Notes under the pieces: generated by a model
The model's input: only the letters and a program-made list of their open reading frames with translations
The model's database searches: none
What the model was told of the DNA's origin: nothing
Shown: piece by piece, positions 1 through 8,889 of the stretch
Numbering within the stretch: position 1 is the first letter of the stretch
How the letters are laid out: each line of letters starts with the position of its first letter
Made by a program: the position numbers and the translations under genes
DNA from: Chryseobacterium sp. KACC 21268
Lineage (GTDB): Bacteria > Bacteroidota > Bacteroidia > Flavobacteriales > Weeksellaceae
Length of the DNA stretch: 64,000 nucleotides
Direction: 5' to 3'
NCBI GenBank assembly: GCA_028736075.1
Contig: CP117875.1
Coordinates: forward strand, 1,116,001-1,180,000

Positions 1-603
1 CACGAACTGGAAGGTAAAATGAATACCAAAATTTCCCATACCAATGTAGAACTTACCAAGTCGGGAGACAACAGCAATCTGGGAAATCTATTAGCAGATT
101 ACACTTTTGAAGGTGCAGATGAGTGGGCGAAAAAAAATAATATTCCACCAGTAGATGCTGCGGTGATCAATATCGGCGGTATCAGAACCATTATTCCGAA
201 AGGCGACATTCTTACCAAACAGATTTACGAAGTGATGCCTTTTGAAAACGAAATTGTCATTATCAAAATCAATGGAAAAGAAGTAGAAGGTTTGTTTGAT
301 TATTATCTTAAAACACAAAAGAATAATCCGGTTTCACACCTCGTCATCGAGACAGAAAATGCAGGTATCTCAAGAAAATTAATCAACGGAAAAACCATCG
401 ATCCGAATAAAACTTATTATATCGCAACATCCGATTATCTGGCTCTGGGCGGTGATAGTATGTTTTTCTTTGCGAAAGGCGAAACGATTTCTACTGGACT
501 CAAAATGCGTGATCTTTTTCTGGAAAAATTCAAACAGAATCCAGAGATTGTAACACCCGATGATGTGAGATTAATCTTCAAAGACAAAAAAGTGCAGGAA
601 TAA
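1..603 (+). CDS. 5'-nucleotidase C-terminal domain protein (5' end outside window)
   Basis: The reading frame is open from the first base of the window (six in-frame codons precede the first ATG at 19), so the gene is cut on the left. The visible part matches the 5_nucleotid_C domain, which normally forms the substrate-binding half of UshA-type 5'-nucleotidases; the segment with GDNSNLGNLLADY and later YLALGGDSMFFF is typical. No metallophosphatase half is seen here, but one is encoded by the next gene, whose ATG overlaps this stop codon by one base. The two probably work together in the periplasm on nucleotides or sugar-phosphate-like substrates. Family assignment is firm, substrate is inference. 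Confidence 0.8.
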   Translation, partial: HELEGKMNTKISHTNVELTKSGDNSNLGNLLADYTFEGADEWAKKNNIPPVDAAVINIGGIRTIIPKGDILTKQIYEVMPFENEIVIIKINGKEVEGLFDYYLKTQKNNPVSHLVIETENAGISRKLINGKTIDPNKTYYIATSDYLALGGDSMFFFAKGETISTGLKMRDLFLEKFKQNPEIVTPDDVRLIFKDKKVQE

Positions 604-1553
604 TGAAAAGAAAAGAATTCTTAAAATACATGGGTGGCGGAAGTCTTGCTTTGACATTAGCTCCTAATCTTTTGCTCGCAGATCAGCTTGATCTACTGAA
701 CAAAGAATCAAATTACAAATTGACGATTCTTCATACCAACGATCAGCACAGCCGCATTGAACCATTTGATGCTTCCTACACTAGAAATCCGAATCAGGGT
801 GGCTTTGCAAGACGGGCGTCATTAATCAGTAAAATAAGAAGTGAAGAGAAGAATGTCTTGCTTCTGGATTCAGGCGATATTTTCCAGGGAACACCTTATT
901 TTAATTTTTTTGGAGGTGAGTTGGAATTTAAACTAATGAGTATGATGCAATACGACGCATCTACGATGGGAAACCACGATTTTGACAATGGATTGGAAGG
1001 TTTTCTGAAAGTGTTACCCAATGCAAAATTTCCTTTCATCTGTTCCAATTATGATTTTAAAAACACTATTTTAGACGGGAAAACAGAAGCTTATAAGATT
1101 TTCACAAAAAATGGAATCAAAGTTGGAGTTTTTGCTGTAGGAATAGAACTGAATGGGCTGGTAGGAAAGAAGAATTATGCCGAAACCATTTATCATAATC
1201 CTATAGAAATTGCACAGCACTATTCAGATTTTCTTAGAAATGAGAAGAAGTGTGATTTGGTAATTTGTCTTTCCCACATTGGTTTTGATTACAAAGATGA
1301 GCCGGAGAAAATTTCGGATAAACATTTGGCTGCAAAAACCTCGGGTATAGATTTGATTTTAGGCGGACACACGCACACTTTTCTGGCAGAACCACTGACG
1401 TTTAAAAATAAAGACGATAAGAATGTGATTGTGAATCAAGTTGGTTGGGCCGGAATTTTATTAGGAAGACTGGATTTTTATTTTGACAAAAATAAGGATG
1501 TGAAAAATATTTCTTGGAATAATCAGTTAATAGATGAAAACATAATAGTTTAG
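603..1553 (+). CDS. Secreted metallophosphatase / 5'-nucleotidase N-terminal domain protein
   Basis: A 316-residue calcineurin-like phosphoesterase. The metal-binding motifs appear in order: LHTNDQHSR near residue 44, DSGDIFQGT, MGNHDFDNG, a conserved LSHIGF, and GGHTHTFL. The N-terminus (MKRKEFLKYMGGGSLALTL) looks like an export signal of the Tat-like 'KRKEF' type but lacks the twin arginine pair, so the route (Tat or Sec) is uncertain. The usual C-terminal substrate domain of 5'-nucleotidases is missing and is supplied by the gene just upstream, with which it shares an overlapping TAATG stop/start. It is probably co-transcribed with porZ, which begins one base after its stop. Confidence 0.85.
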   Translation: MKRKEFLKYMGGGSLALTLAPNLLLADQLDLLNKESNYKLTILHTNDQHSRIEPFDASYTRNPNQGGFARRASLISKIRSEEKNVLLLDSGDIFQGTPYFNFFGGELEFKLMSMMQYDASTMGNHDFDNGLEGFLKVLPNAKFPFICSNYDFKNTILDGKTEAYKIFTKNGIKVGVFAVGIELNGLVGKKNYAETIYHNPIEIAQHYSDFLRNEKKCDLVICLSHIGFDYKDEPEKISDKHLAAKTSGIDLILGGHTHTFLAEPLTFKNKDDKNVIVNQVGWAGILLGRLDFYFDKNKDVKNISWNNQLIDENIIV

Positions 1554-1554
1554 G

Positions 1555-3801
1555 ATGAAGAAAATTTTATTAATTATATCGTTTTTTATAACGCTATTCT
1601 CATACGCCCAAACCACCAAATGGAGCGATTTGTTCTCGTACAACAATGTGTTGACCATTCGGCAGGATAATGACAGATTGATTGCTGCGACCGAGAATGG
1701 GATTTTCTACTACAGCCCATCCACTGGCGAAATCACAAAACTGTCCAAGGCAAATGGTCTTCACGATGTAAAGATTTCTGCCTTCGATTACAATACTGCA
1801 ACACGAACTGGGATTGTTGGTTATCAAAATGGTTCTTTGGACGTCATTACACCAAATGGGATTTTCCTAATTGTTGATATTCCTATTGCAACCGGCTACA
1901 ACGGGAGCAAGAAGATAAATCATATTTCAATTAATGGTGATAGAGCTGTTATTTCCGTTGGATATGGCGTTTCTATTTTCAATATAGCGAGAAGAGAATT
2001 TGGTGATACCGCATTTTCTAAATACAGAGATCCTTTGACCAATGCAGAAAAAACAGACGTCGTAAACTCAGCTGTCATAAAAGATAATATAGTCTATGCC
2101 GCGACTAATGCAGGCGTGAAATATCACGAGATCAACGCTACATTTGCACTTTACTCAGAATGGAATCAAAATGTAATAGGATCTGGCAATATTGCAAATA
2201 TAGACGCAAGCGGAATCTTAGCATTTGCGAGCAGCACACAAGTAAGATATGGGAACGGAACTTCATTTGCCAACTTGTCCAGAACATTTGAAAATATCCA
2301 GGATCTTCGTGTAACAGATAATCAGATCATTGTAACAGACAGAACACAGGTTTATGTGTACAGTACTGGAGGTGCACAGCAAAAAAACTTCAATGCAGCA
2401 GAAGAGATCAACACGGCTTTGATGTACAATAATGCTTTGTTTACAGGAACCAAACTTTCAGGAATCTACAATGAGCAGAAAAACAGTTTGAGGCCAGATG
2501 GTCCTTACAGCAATTCTTCCTATAAATTATCTTTGCTGAATGGTCAGATTTGGGTTTCTAATGGTAAAAGAACCAGTTATGACACCGCTCCAGAACCAAC
2601 CATGATGGGATATTACCATTTTGATGGAAACAAATGGAACTATCCTAATTACTTTCTTCAAAATCCAAATATTACTTTTAATATTATGGATGTTACACCC
2701 AATCCTTCAAATCCTTCCGAGGTTTTCTTTACAAACTATTCACACACAGAAAGTAAAGGGATTTATAAAATGGTAAATAATGAATTTTCTAAAAGTTACT
2801 TAACAAATTCAGGCGATGGTTATCTTTTAAGGCCTGTAGGTTGTGTCTTTGATGATAAAAACGCATTGCTTTGTACTGTTACAAATACACCTACAGGAAT
2901 CGGTTATTACTATTTTAATAGAGAGTCGGACAATTTTACATTGAATAATATTCCTGTAACCCAAAGTGTCCAAAAGCCTCTTACAAAAGATGGTGTAATG
3001 TATGTTCCCGTTCCTTTTGGAAATGGAGGTATGCTCATTTATAATTATAATAATACACCAGCGACCGCATCTGATGACAACTTCAAGTTTCTGAATACCA
3101 ACAACAATTTACCTATCAACAGAACTGTAAGTGCAGCCATAGATAAAAATGATGATCTGTGGATTGGAACTATGGGAGGACTAAGGATTTTGTCCAATCC
3201 CAAAGCCGCCAGTCTGGAAGACAATCCTCAAACAGACGAGATCATCATTGAAGAGAATGGATTGGCAGAAGAACTGTTTCGTGATGGATTATTATTACAA
3301 ATTACAGTGGACTCAGGAAACCAAAAGTGGGTTTCTATCGAAGGTGGTGGTGTTTTCTATTTGAGTTCTAATGGAGACAAAACGATTTACCACTTCACAA
3401 AAGCTAATTCTCCATTGCCTAGTGATAATGTGACGGATATTCAGATTGATGACAAAACCGGGAAAGTTTATTTCGCAACACTGGACGGAATTATGGTTTA
3501 TCAGGGCGATGTAACCGAGGTGACTTCCAACTTTGGAAATGTGTTAGTTTATCCGAATCCAGTAGTTTATGCTCAATATAAAGGAAATGTAAGAATACGA
3601 GGATTAGCTTCTAAGACAAATATCAGAATTACAGATGCCGCGGGAAATCTAGTACATTCTGCAGTAGCAAATGGCGGTTATTTTGAATGGAATCTTGCCA
3701 ACCAAAGAGGTGTGAGAGTAGCTTCCGGAATCTATTATGTCTTGATGACCAACGAAGATGGAACCGACACAGCAACGGCGAAAATTGCGGTTGTGAATTA
3801 A
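1555..3801 (+). CDS. porZ: Type IX secretion system protein PorZ
   Basis: 748 residues: a signal peptide ending near FSYAQ, two beta-propeller modules of the two-component-regulator-propeller type (repeats such as DLWIGTMGGLRIL and KVYFATLDGIMVY), and a T9SS type A sorting domain from about residue 660 (VLVYPNPV to the end). This layout is that of PorZ, the surface component of the T9SS attachment complex that in Porphyromonas delivers anionic lipopolysaccharide to the sortase PorU. The position directly before recO also fits Flavobacteriia. It may be translationally linked to the metallophosphatase gene one base upstream. A generic T9SS-exported propeller protein is the alternative, but the order of domains and length favour PorZ. 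Confidence 0.8.
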   Translation: MKKILLIISFFITLFSYAQTTKWSDLFSYNNVLTIRQDNDRLIAATENGIFYYSPSTGEITKLSKANGLHDVKISAFDYNTATRTGIVGYQNGSLDVITPNGIFLIVDIPIATGYNGSKKINHISINGDRAVISVGYGVSIFNIARREFGDTAFSKYRDPLTNAEKTDVVNSAVIKDNIVYAATNAGVKYHEINATFALYSEWNQNVIGSGNIANIDASGILAFASSTQVRYGNGTSFANLSRTFENIQDLRVTDNQIIVTDRTQVYVYSTGGAQQKNFNAAEEINTALMYNNALFTGTKLSGIYNEQKNSLRPDGPYSNSSYKLSLLNGQIWVSNGKRTSYDTAPEPTMMGYYHFDGNKWNYPNYFLQNPNITFNIMDVTPNPSNPSEVFFTNYSHTESKGIYKMVNNEFSKSYLTNSGDGYLLRPVGCVFDDKNALLCTVTNTPTGIGYYYFNRESDNFTLNNIPVTQSVQKPLTKDGVMYVPVPFGNGGMLIYNYNNTPATASDDNFKFLNTNNNLPINRTVSAAIDKNDDLWIGTMGGLRILSNPKAASLEDNPQTDEIIIEENGLAEELFRDGLLLQITVDSGNQKWVSIEGGGVFYLSSNGDKTIYHFTKANSPLPSDNVTDIQIDDKTGKVYFATLDGIMVYQGDVTEVTSNFGNVLVYPNPVVYAQYKGNVRIRGLASKTNIRITDAAGNLVHSAVANGGYFEWNLANQRGVRVASGIYYVLMTNEDGTDTATAKIAVVN

Positions 3802-3805
3802 TTAA

Positions 3806-4483
3806 ATGACACAAGAAGTTTTTTTACTGTCTTATACAAAATATGGAGATCACGATGCTGTTCTCCATTGTTTTTGTAGGGAAAATGGCTTCGAAAGTTT
3901 CTTTGCCAAAGGCATCTACGCACCGAAGAACAAAAAGAAAGCCTTCCTTTTTCCATTGAATGAACTATTGCTTTACACATCCGACAAGAAGAAAAGCATC
4001 CAAAATGTTCAGAAAATCGAGCAGAAGAATGTGGATTTTTTCAGTTCGGATATTCGGAAAAATTCGATTTTGTTTTTTGTTTCCGATTTGCTGAATCAGG
4101 TTTTGAGGAATGAAAATCAGAATGTTGGAATCTACTCCGAGATTTCGATTTTCTTGAGTCAATTGCAAATCGATAATTTCCAGTCGCATTTGATTTTTAT
4201 TTTCAGACTTTTGAAACAGCAAGGTTTACAGCCTTTATTTTCAGATAAAACTTACCTCAATCCCGAAACCGGAAACTTCGAAGATATCGAGATGCATCAC
4301 TTTTTTGACAAGACGATTTCCGATATTTGGAAAGACCTTATCACGTCTCAAGACCCCTATAGCATCAAACTCAGCCGAAGCGAAAAACAAAATTTCCTTG
4401 ATTCGATATTGGTCTATTTCCATTATCATTTTACAGATTTTCGAGAACCAAGGTCATTGGAAATCATCAAAGAGATTTTTTAA
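3806..4483 (+). CDS. recO: DNA repair protein RecO
   Basis: 225 residues with the RecO N-terminal OB fold (VFLLSYTKYGDHDAVLHCF) and the helical C-terminal part. RecO helps load RecA onto SSB-coated single-stranded DNA in the RecFOR gap-repair pathway. The length is normal for Bacteroidota RecO. I see no zinc-finger cysteine cluster, which is absent from many members of the family. It follows porZ by four bases and is probably in the same transcript. Downstream is a short gene-free stretch of about 130 bases carrying a CTTTGCGTTAAA word seen in other intergenic repeats of this window. Confidence 0.9.
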   Translation: MTQEVFLLSYTKYGDHDAVLHCFCRENGFESFFAKGIYAPKNKKKAFLFPLNELLLYTSDKKKSIQNVQKIEQKNVDFFSSDIRKNSILFFVSDLLNQVLRNENQNVGIYSEISIFLSQLQIDNFQSHLIFIFRLLKQQGLQPLFSDKTYLNPETGNFEDIEMHHFFDKTISDIWKDLITSQDPYSIKLSRSEKQNFLDSILVYFHYHFTDFREPRSLEIIKEIF

Positions 4484-4617
4484 GATAAATTTTCAGCTAT
4501 AGAATTTAATTAATCCTTTGATGAGCGAAGCGTCCTTGCGAATCTTAAATGTTTTCAATATTTTAAAAAAATCTTTGCAAACTTTGCGTTAAATTTTCAT
4601 TCATCAAACATATTTTT

Positions 4618-5112
4618 ATGATTATCAAAGCCACAGAAAAAGATATTCCCACAATCCAAAACCTAGCAAAAGAATCCTGGAACTCAGCTTACGCCAACAT
4701 TTTGGAACAAGAGCAAATCGATTATATGTTAGGTTTAATGTATTCTGAATCGACCTTGAAAACCCATTTCGAAAACCCAAATTATCAATATTATTTGATT
4801 GAAGAAGATGAGGTTTTCTTAGGATTTATCGGCTTCGAATTTCATAAAGAGCCAGACACCACAAAACTTCACCGGATTTATTTTGTGAAAGAAGCGCAAG
4901 GAAAAGGCCTTGGAAAAAAAGCTTTGGAATTCGTCAAAACTGAAACTCAAAAATCAGGCGACAAAAGATTGACTTTAACCGTCAATAAAAACAACAACGC
5001 CAAAAGTTTCTACGAATCCCAAGGTTTCAAAATATATGACGAAGCGATTTTTGATATCGGAAAAGGCTACGTTATGGATGATTATCTAATGGAATTCATC
5101 ATTGCTAAATAA
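4618..5112 (+). CDS. GNAT family N-acetyltransferase
   Basis: 164 residues with a GNAT acetyl-CoA-binding fold: motif A region YFVKEAQGKGLGKKAL (Q/R-x-x-G-x-G/A pattern), then LTVNKNNNAKSFYESQGF, the usual beta4-alpha4 segment. The substrate cannot be told. The N-terminus (MIIKATEKDIPTIQNLAKESW) is typical of single-domain acetyltransferases of the YhbS/RimI-like type. It is a single gene followed by an intrinsic terminator. Confidence 0.85.
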   Translation: MIIKATEKDIPTIQNLAKESWNSAYANILEQEQIDYMLGLMYSESTLKTHFENPNYQYYLIEEDEVFLGFIGFEFHKEPDTTKLHRIYFVKEAQGKGLGKKALEFVKTETQKSGDKRLTLTVNKNNNAKSFYESQGFKIYDEAIFDIGKGYVMDDYLMEFIIAK

Positions 5113-5117
5113 CTCAT

Positions 5118-5150
5118 AAAGCATTTGTCAACTCCGCAGATGCTTTTTTT
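5118..5150 (+). terminator. Intrinsic terminator of the GNAT gene
   Basis: AAAGCATTTG and CAGATGCTTT form a 10-bp stem with one G-U pair around a 9-base loop, followed by a run of T. It lies five bases after the acetyltransferase stop codon. Confidence 0.75.
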
Positions 5151-5501
5151 GTGATTGATTTTTTCCCAGATTTAATGCCGAAAAATGAATAGATGATGAA
5201 CAACTGTGAAAGTTCAAATTTTAATTTTTTAACTTAATCATTTCCTGACTTTGTTTGAATCCTGATTTTTAGTTTATTAATGATATAAAAATAATATCCG
5301 AAATCGATTAATTAAAGTAATGTTATCGCGGTATTAATTCTCGTTGAAACTTATCTGAACTGATTCTTAAGTATTATTAATAAAGGGATAACGATTCATT
5401 AAAGTTTCATCCCAAGTATAATTTTAGATTTGTCGCAGAACGAAATCAAGCAGAATGCCTGATAGTAATTTTTCTTCATATACTATTTTTTTAAATTTAA
5501 G
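5151..5501. other. Gene-free stretch, possible small RNA on the plus strand
   Basis: About 350 bases of AT-rich DNA without a convincing reading frame. A -7-like box TAGATTTG lies at 5426-5433, and a strong plus-strand terminator ends the stretch at 5502-5533. Because the GNAT gene already has its own terminator at 5118-5150, a short transcript of roughly 90-100 nt starting near 5440 would explain the second terminator. No -33 element is evident, so this is a weak candidate. Confidence 0.25.
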
Positions 5502-5533
5502 AAGTCTGTTATTCGTAGCAGACTTTTTATTTT
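5502..5533 (+). terminator. Orphan intrinsic terminator
   Basis: AAGTCTG (5502-5508) pairs with CAGACTT (5519-5525), followed by TTATTTTT on the plus strand. No plus-strand gene lies between it and the GNAT terminator about 350 bases upstream. On the minus strand the hairpin is not followed directly by a T run, although it sits just past the stop of the Imm27-like gene and could protect that 3' end. Confidence 0.55.
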
Positions 5534-5727
5534 TCCCAAGGGAATTTTTCTATTAATCTTAATTGTGGCAAGCCTCCGCCGTGATATTCAGAATTGGGAT
5601 ATTCTAAAATCCACTTTGCCAAAATTTCATCAATATAGTATATAGACCAACCATCTTCGCTAGTGCCAACTTTAGTTAAATGCTTTTGTTTTTCAATTAA
5701 TTCATTTCCAACTAAAATAGTATTCAT
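5527..5727 (-). CDS. Imm27-like immunity protein (orphan)
   Basis: 66 residues. The central pattern SEDGWSIYYID, then W, then YPNSEYHGGGLPQLR resembles the core of the Imm27 family, predicted immunity proteins of polymorphic toxin systems (GW, aspartate, YP-S-HGGG-P-L pattern). It lacks the roughly 25-residue N-terminal segment I would expect in longer family members, so it may be a short version. No toxin gene is next to it: recG lies downstream on the same strand and a gene-free stretch lies on the other side. It could protect against a neighbour's toxin or be a leftover. Assignment is from memory of the family pattern. Confidence 0.55.
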   Translation of the reverse strand: MNTILVGNELIEKQKHLTKVGTSEDGWSIYYIDEILAKWILEYPNSEYHGGGLPQLRLIEKFPWEK

Positions 5728-5750
5728 AATATTATGATTTCGATTTAACT

Positions 5751-7838
5751 CTAACTAATCTGCGACCACTTATTTTTCCCCTTATATTGCTTTATGTAAT
5801 ATTGCTTCATCATTTGATTATCGGGACGCGTCAGAAGTGCATCTTGTTCCAATATCTTTTCCACAGCCAGTTTTGAAGCTTTAATAATTGCAGAATCTTC
5901 TATCAAACTCAATTTTTTAAAATCCACAATACCACTTTGCTGAGTCCCGAGAATATCACCAGGACCGCGCAATTCCATATCCACTTCCGAGATTTTGAAA
6001 CCGTCCGTTGTCGCCACCATCGTTTTGATTCTGGTTCGGCTTTCCTTGCTGAGTTTGTCGCCCGTCATCAGGATGCAATAACTTTGTTCTGCGCCTCTAC
6101 CAACACGTCCTCGCAACTGATGAAGCTGTGACAATCCAAATCTTTCAGAACTTTCTATGACCATCACAGATGCATTCGGAACATTCACACCAACTTCGAT
6201 TACGGTTGTCGCGACCATAATTTGTGCCTGCCCGGAAGCGAAGTATTGCATATTCGCATCTTTTTCCGCAGGTTTCATTCGGCCGTGAACCATCGTGACA
6301 TTGTAGCTTTTGAAGAAGTTCATTACGCTTTCCAAACCTTCCATCAGATTTTTATAATCTAACGTTTCCGATTCCTCGATGAGTGGATAAACGAAATAGA
6401 TTTGTCGGCCTTTTTCAATTTCTTCTCGGCAGAAATTATAAACCGAAAGTCGGTCTTTTTCTCGACGATGAGCTGTGATAATTGGTTTTCTTCCCACTGG
6501 CATTTCGTCAATCACAGAAACATCCAAATCGGAATAAAAACTCATCGCCAAAGTCCGTGGAATCGGCGTTGCAGTCATTACCAAAATATGTGGCGGAATA
6601 TTATTTTTTGCCCAAAGTTTCGCCCGTTGAGCCACTCCAAATCTGTGCTGTTCATCGATAATTGCCAAACCGAGATTCTGGAATTTCACTTTGTCTTCCA
6701 AAAGTGCGTGCGTTCCAATCAGGATGGAAAGTTGCCCGTTTTCCAATTCTTCGTGAATGATTTTCCGTTCGGCCGTTTTGGAAGAACCCGTCAAGAGTCG
6801 GACGTTGATATTCGTATTTTGAAGTAATTCTTTGATGGAATTAAAATGTTGTTGCGCCAAGATTTCCGTCGGCGCCATCAGACAAGATTGAAAACCGTTG
6901 TCCATCGCAATCAGCATTGTTAATAACGCCACCATCGTTTTCCCGGAACCAACGTCGCCTTGAAGCAATCGGTTCATTTGGGTTGACCGTTTCATATCGA
7001 TTCTGATTTCTTTCAGTACGCGTTTTTGTGCATTCGTGAGTTCAAACGGAAGATTATTTTCATAAAAACTGGTGAAATATTCGCCGACAATTGGAAACGG
7101 ATTTCCAAAGGATTTTGTTTTTTGATGAAGTTTCTTCAAGCCATAACCAAGCTGGAAAAAGAAAGCTTCCTCGAACTTCAATCGCCTGTTGGCTTCATCA
7201 AATTGTTTTAAATCTTTGGGAAAATGAATGAAGTAATATGAGTTCAATCGTCCAATCAGCTTCATCGATTTCATCAAATAATCCGGCAGATTTTCCTGAA
7301 TCAAATTGGGTAAATCTTTCAGAAGATTGAAAATAACTGTTTGAAATAATTTATTCGTAATGCCTCGTTTAGTCAGTTTTTCACTTCCTGGATAAACCGG
7401 GAGAAGTGTTCCTTGCAAAGCTTTTTTCTCATCAATCTCGATTTCCGGATGTGGCATCGAGAAGTTTCCATTAAAGAAATTGACCTTCCCAAAAATGAAA
7501 ATCTCCTGATTCAATGGAATCGCATCTTTCATCCAATTCGTATATCGGAACCAGACCAAATCCATCGTTCCAGTCTCGTCACGGAATTTCGCAGACAATC
7601 GTTTTCCCTTCTCATAAACCACTTCTTGAATATCCGTAATTTTTCCCTTAAGTTGGATGTCTGCCTCTGTATCTTTGGCAATATTTCCAATCTTGTGGAT
7701 TTTACTTTTATCGATGTATCGGATTGGGTAAAAGGTGAGCAAATCTTCCACAGTCGAAATCCCCAACACGTTTCTGATGAGTTTTGCGCGTTCGGTGCCG
7801 ATGCCTTTGAGAAATTCTATGGAAGTTTCTAATGTCAA
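5751..7838 (-). CDS. recG: ATP-dependent DNA helicase RecG
   Basis: 695 residues, a normal RecG length. The wedge/OB domain that binds branched DNA occupies about residues 1-200. The helicase core follows with Walker A GDVGSGKT (294-301), DEQH box (395-398), TATPIPRT and QLRGRVGRG, then the C-terminal TRG region. RecG drives fork regression and branch migration of stalled replication forks. The start is the ATG giving MTLETSIEF, in line with the family N-terminus LKGIGTERAKLL. It lies downstream of the TPR and thioredoxin genes on the same strand, with a 69-base gap to the TPR gene. Confidence 0.95.
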   Translation of the reverse strand: MTLETSIEFLKGIGTERAKLIRNVLGISTVEDLLTFYPIRYIDKSKIHKIGNIAKDTEADIQLKGKITDIQEVVYEKGKRLSAKFRDETGTMDLVWFRYTNWMKDAIPLNQEIFIFGKVNFFNGNFSMPHPEIEIDEKKALQGTLLPVYPGSEKLTKRGITNKLFQTVIFNLLKDLPNLIQENLPDYLMKSMKLIGRLNSYYFIHFPKDLKQFDEANRRLKFEEAFFFQLGYGLKKLHQKTKSFGNPFPIVGEYFTSFYENNLPFELTNAQKRVLKEIRIDMKRSTQMNRLLQGDVGSGKTMVALLTMLIAMDNGFQSCLMAPTEILAQQHFNSIKELLQNTNINVRLLTGSSKTAERKIIHEELENGQLSILIGTHALLEDKVKFQNLGLAIIDEQHRFGVAQRAKLWAKNNIPPHILVMTATPIPRTLAMSFYSDLDVSVIDEMPVGRKPIITAHRREKDRLSVYNFCREEIEKGRQIYFVYPLIEESETLDYKNLMEGLESVMNFFKSYNVTMVHGRMKPAEKDANMQYFASGQAQIMVATTVIEVGVNVPNASVMVIESSERFGLSQLHQLRGRVGRGAEQSYCILMTGDKLSKESRTRIKTMVATTDGFKISEVDMELRGPGDILGTQQSGIVDFKKLSLIEDSAIIKASKLAVEKILEQDALLTRPDNQMMKQYYIKQYKGKNKWSQIS

Positions 7839-7907
7839 GAAAGGAAAATTTGTTCCGACGAATTTCGGGAAATTTTATTGATTTTTCAATGAACAATCAG
7901 TAGGTAA

Positions 7908-8867
7908 TTATTCAAAATTGATATTGTTGTTTTTCAATATTTTCAAAAAATCATCTTTCTTTCCTTCTTTTGACATAATCTGATAGATATTTCGAATAAT
8001 CGATTCGGCGTCAGTTCTGTATGGAGACTTCATTTCAGTATACTTATTATATGCTTTACACATATAATCTAATGCTTTTTGATTGTCCTTTAGATGGTCA
8101 TAATAAATGACACCAATTCCATAATCAACTTCTGGGTCGTCGAGATATATTTTTTTCAAATCCAAGTAAGCATCAACAGCTTTTTGATATTCCTTTTTAT
8201 AAATATAAACGATTGGAATATTCTGAAGTGGCATTTTGCCTGTCGGGTCAATTTGTAACGAAGTTTGATAGGCCTTCAAAGCATCATCATAATTTCCTAA
8301 CGCTCTGTTTGTAAATCCAATGTTGTCCCAAGCAAATGGGAAATCGTGGTCTTCTTTGACAGCTTTCTGAAAATATTCTAAAGCCTTTTTGTGATTTTTA
8401 GATTCATTTTCTTTGATTCCCAAATTATAAAAATCTAATGCTTTGTCATTTTCAGAAACAGAATGATGTGACTTTTTCTCGTTGGTATTTATTTTGTCAT
8501 TCAGGCTCACACAGTTACTTCTCAGTTCCCTTTCCAATTCATAGTAATATTTCTTGAATTCGTTTGAGTTTTGATTGGTGTTGATTTCGATATTAACCTT
8601 TTTGTTACCAGTTTTTTCTACTTCTTTCTGTGATTTCAAAATCTTGATTGTCATCTGGTAAGCTGTGGCTTGCTTCTCAATACAATTGCTAATGTCTGTG
8701 GAAACCTGTAAGCTTGTTTTATTATTGATATTAATAGAGTCAATACAAAGACAGGCTTGATTTGATGAGGTTTTTAATAATTCTTTTTCTGAAGGAAGTA
8801 GTTCCGAGATTTGTGAAAATGCGAATAGACTGAAAAATAAAAGTAAAAGAGATAAAAGTGATTTCAT
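7908..8867 (-). CDS. Secreted tetratricopeptide repeat protein
   Basis: 319 residues with a signal peptide (MKSLLSLLLLFFSLFAFS). An N-terminal region holds four cysteines (CLCID, NCIEK, SNCVS), which may form disulphides or bind metal. From about residue 150 there are TPR units (ALDFYNLGIKENESKNHKKA, AWDNIGFTNRALGNYDDALKAY and two more). TPRs mediate protein contacts; the partner is unknown. It follows the thioredoxin gene by 22 bases, so they are probably one operon, and the cysteines make an interaction with that thioredoxin plausible (inference). Confidence 0.75.
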   Translation of the reverse strand: MKSLLSLLLLFFSLFAFSQISELLPSEKELLKTSSNQACLCIDSININNKTSLQVSTDISNCIEKQATAYQMTIKILKSQKEVEKTGNKKVNIEINTNQNSNEFKKYYYELERELRSNCVSLNDKINTNEKKSHHSVSENDKALDFYNLGIKENESKNHKKALEYFQKAVKEDHDFPFAWDNIGFTNRALGNYDDALKAYQTSLQIDPTGKMPLQNIPIVYIYKKEYQKAVDAYLDLKKIYLDDPEVDYGIGVIYYDHLKDNQKALDYMCKAYNKYTEMKSPYRTDAESIIRNIYQIMSKEGKKDDFLKILKNNNINFE

Positions 8868-8889
8868 ATTTTAGGTTATTAGTTGAATA

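Noticed and set aside
1-1553. Frameshifted single 5'-nucleotidase
   Set aside because: The second frame has its own signal peptide and start, and domain order is reversed, so two genes are more likely than one broken gene.
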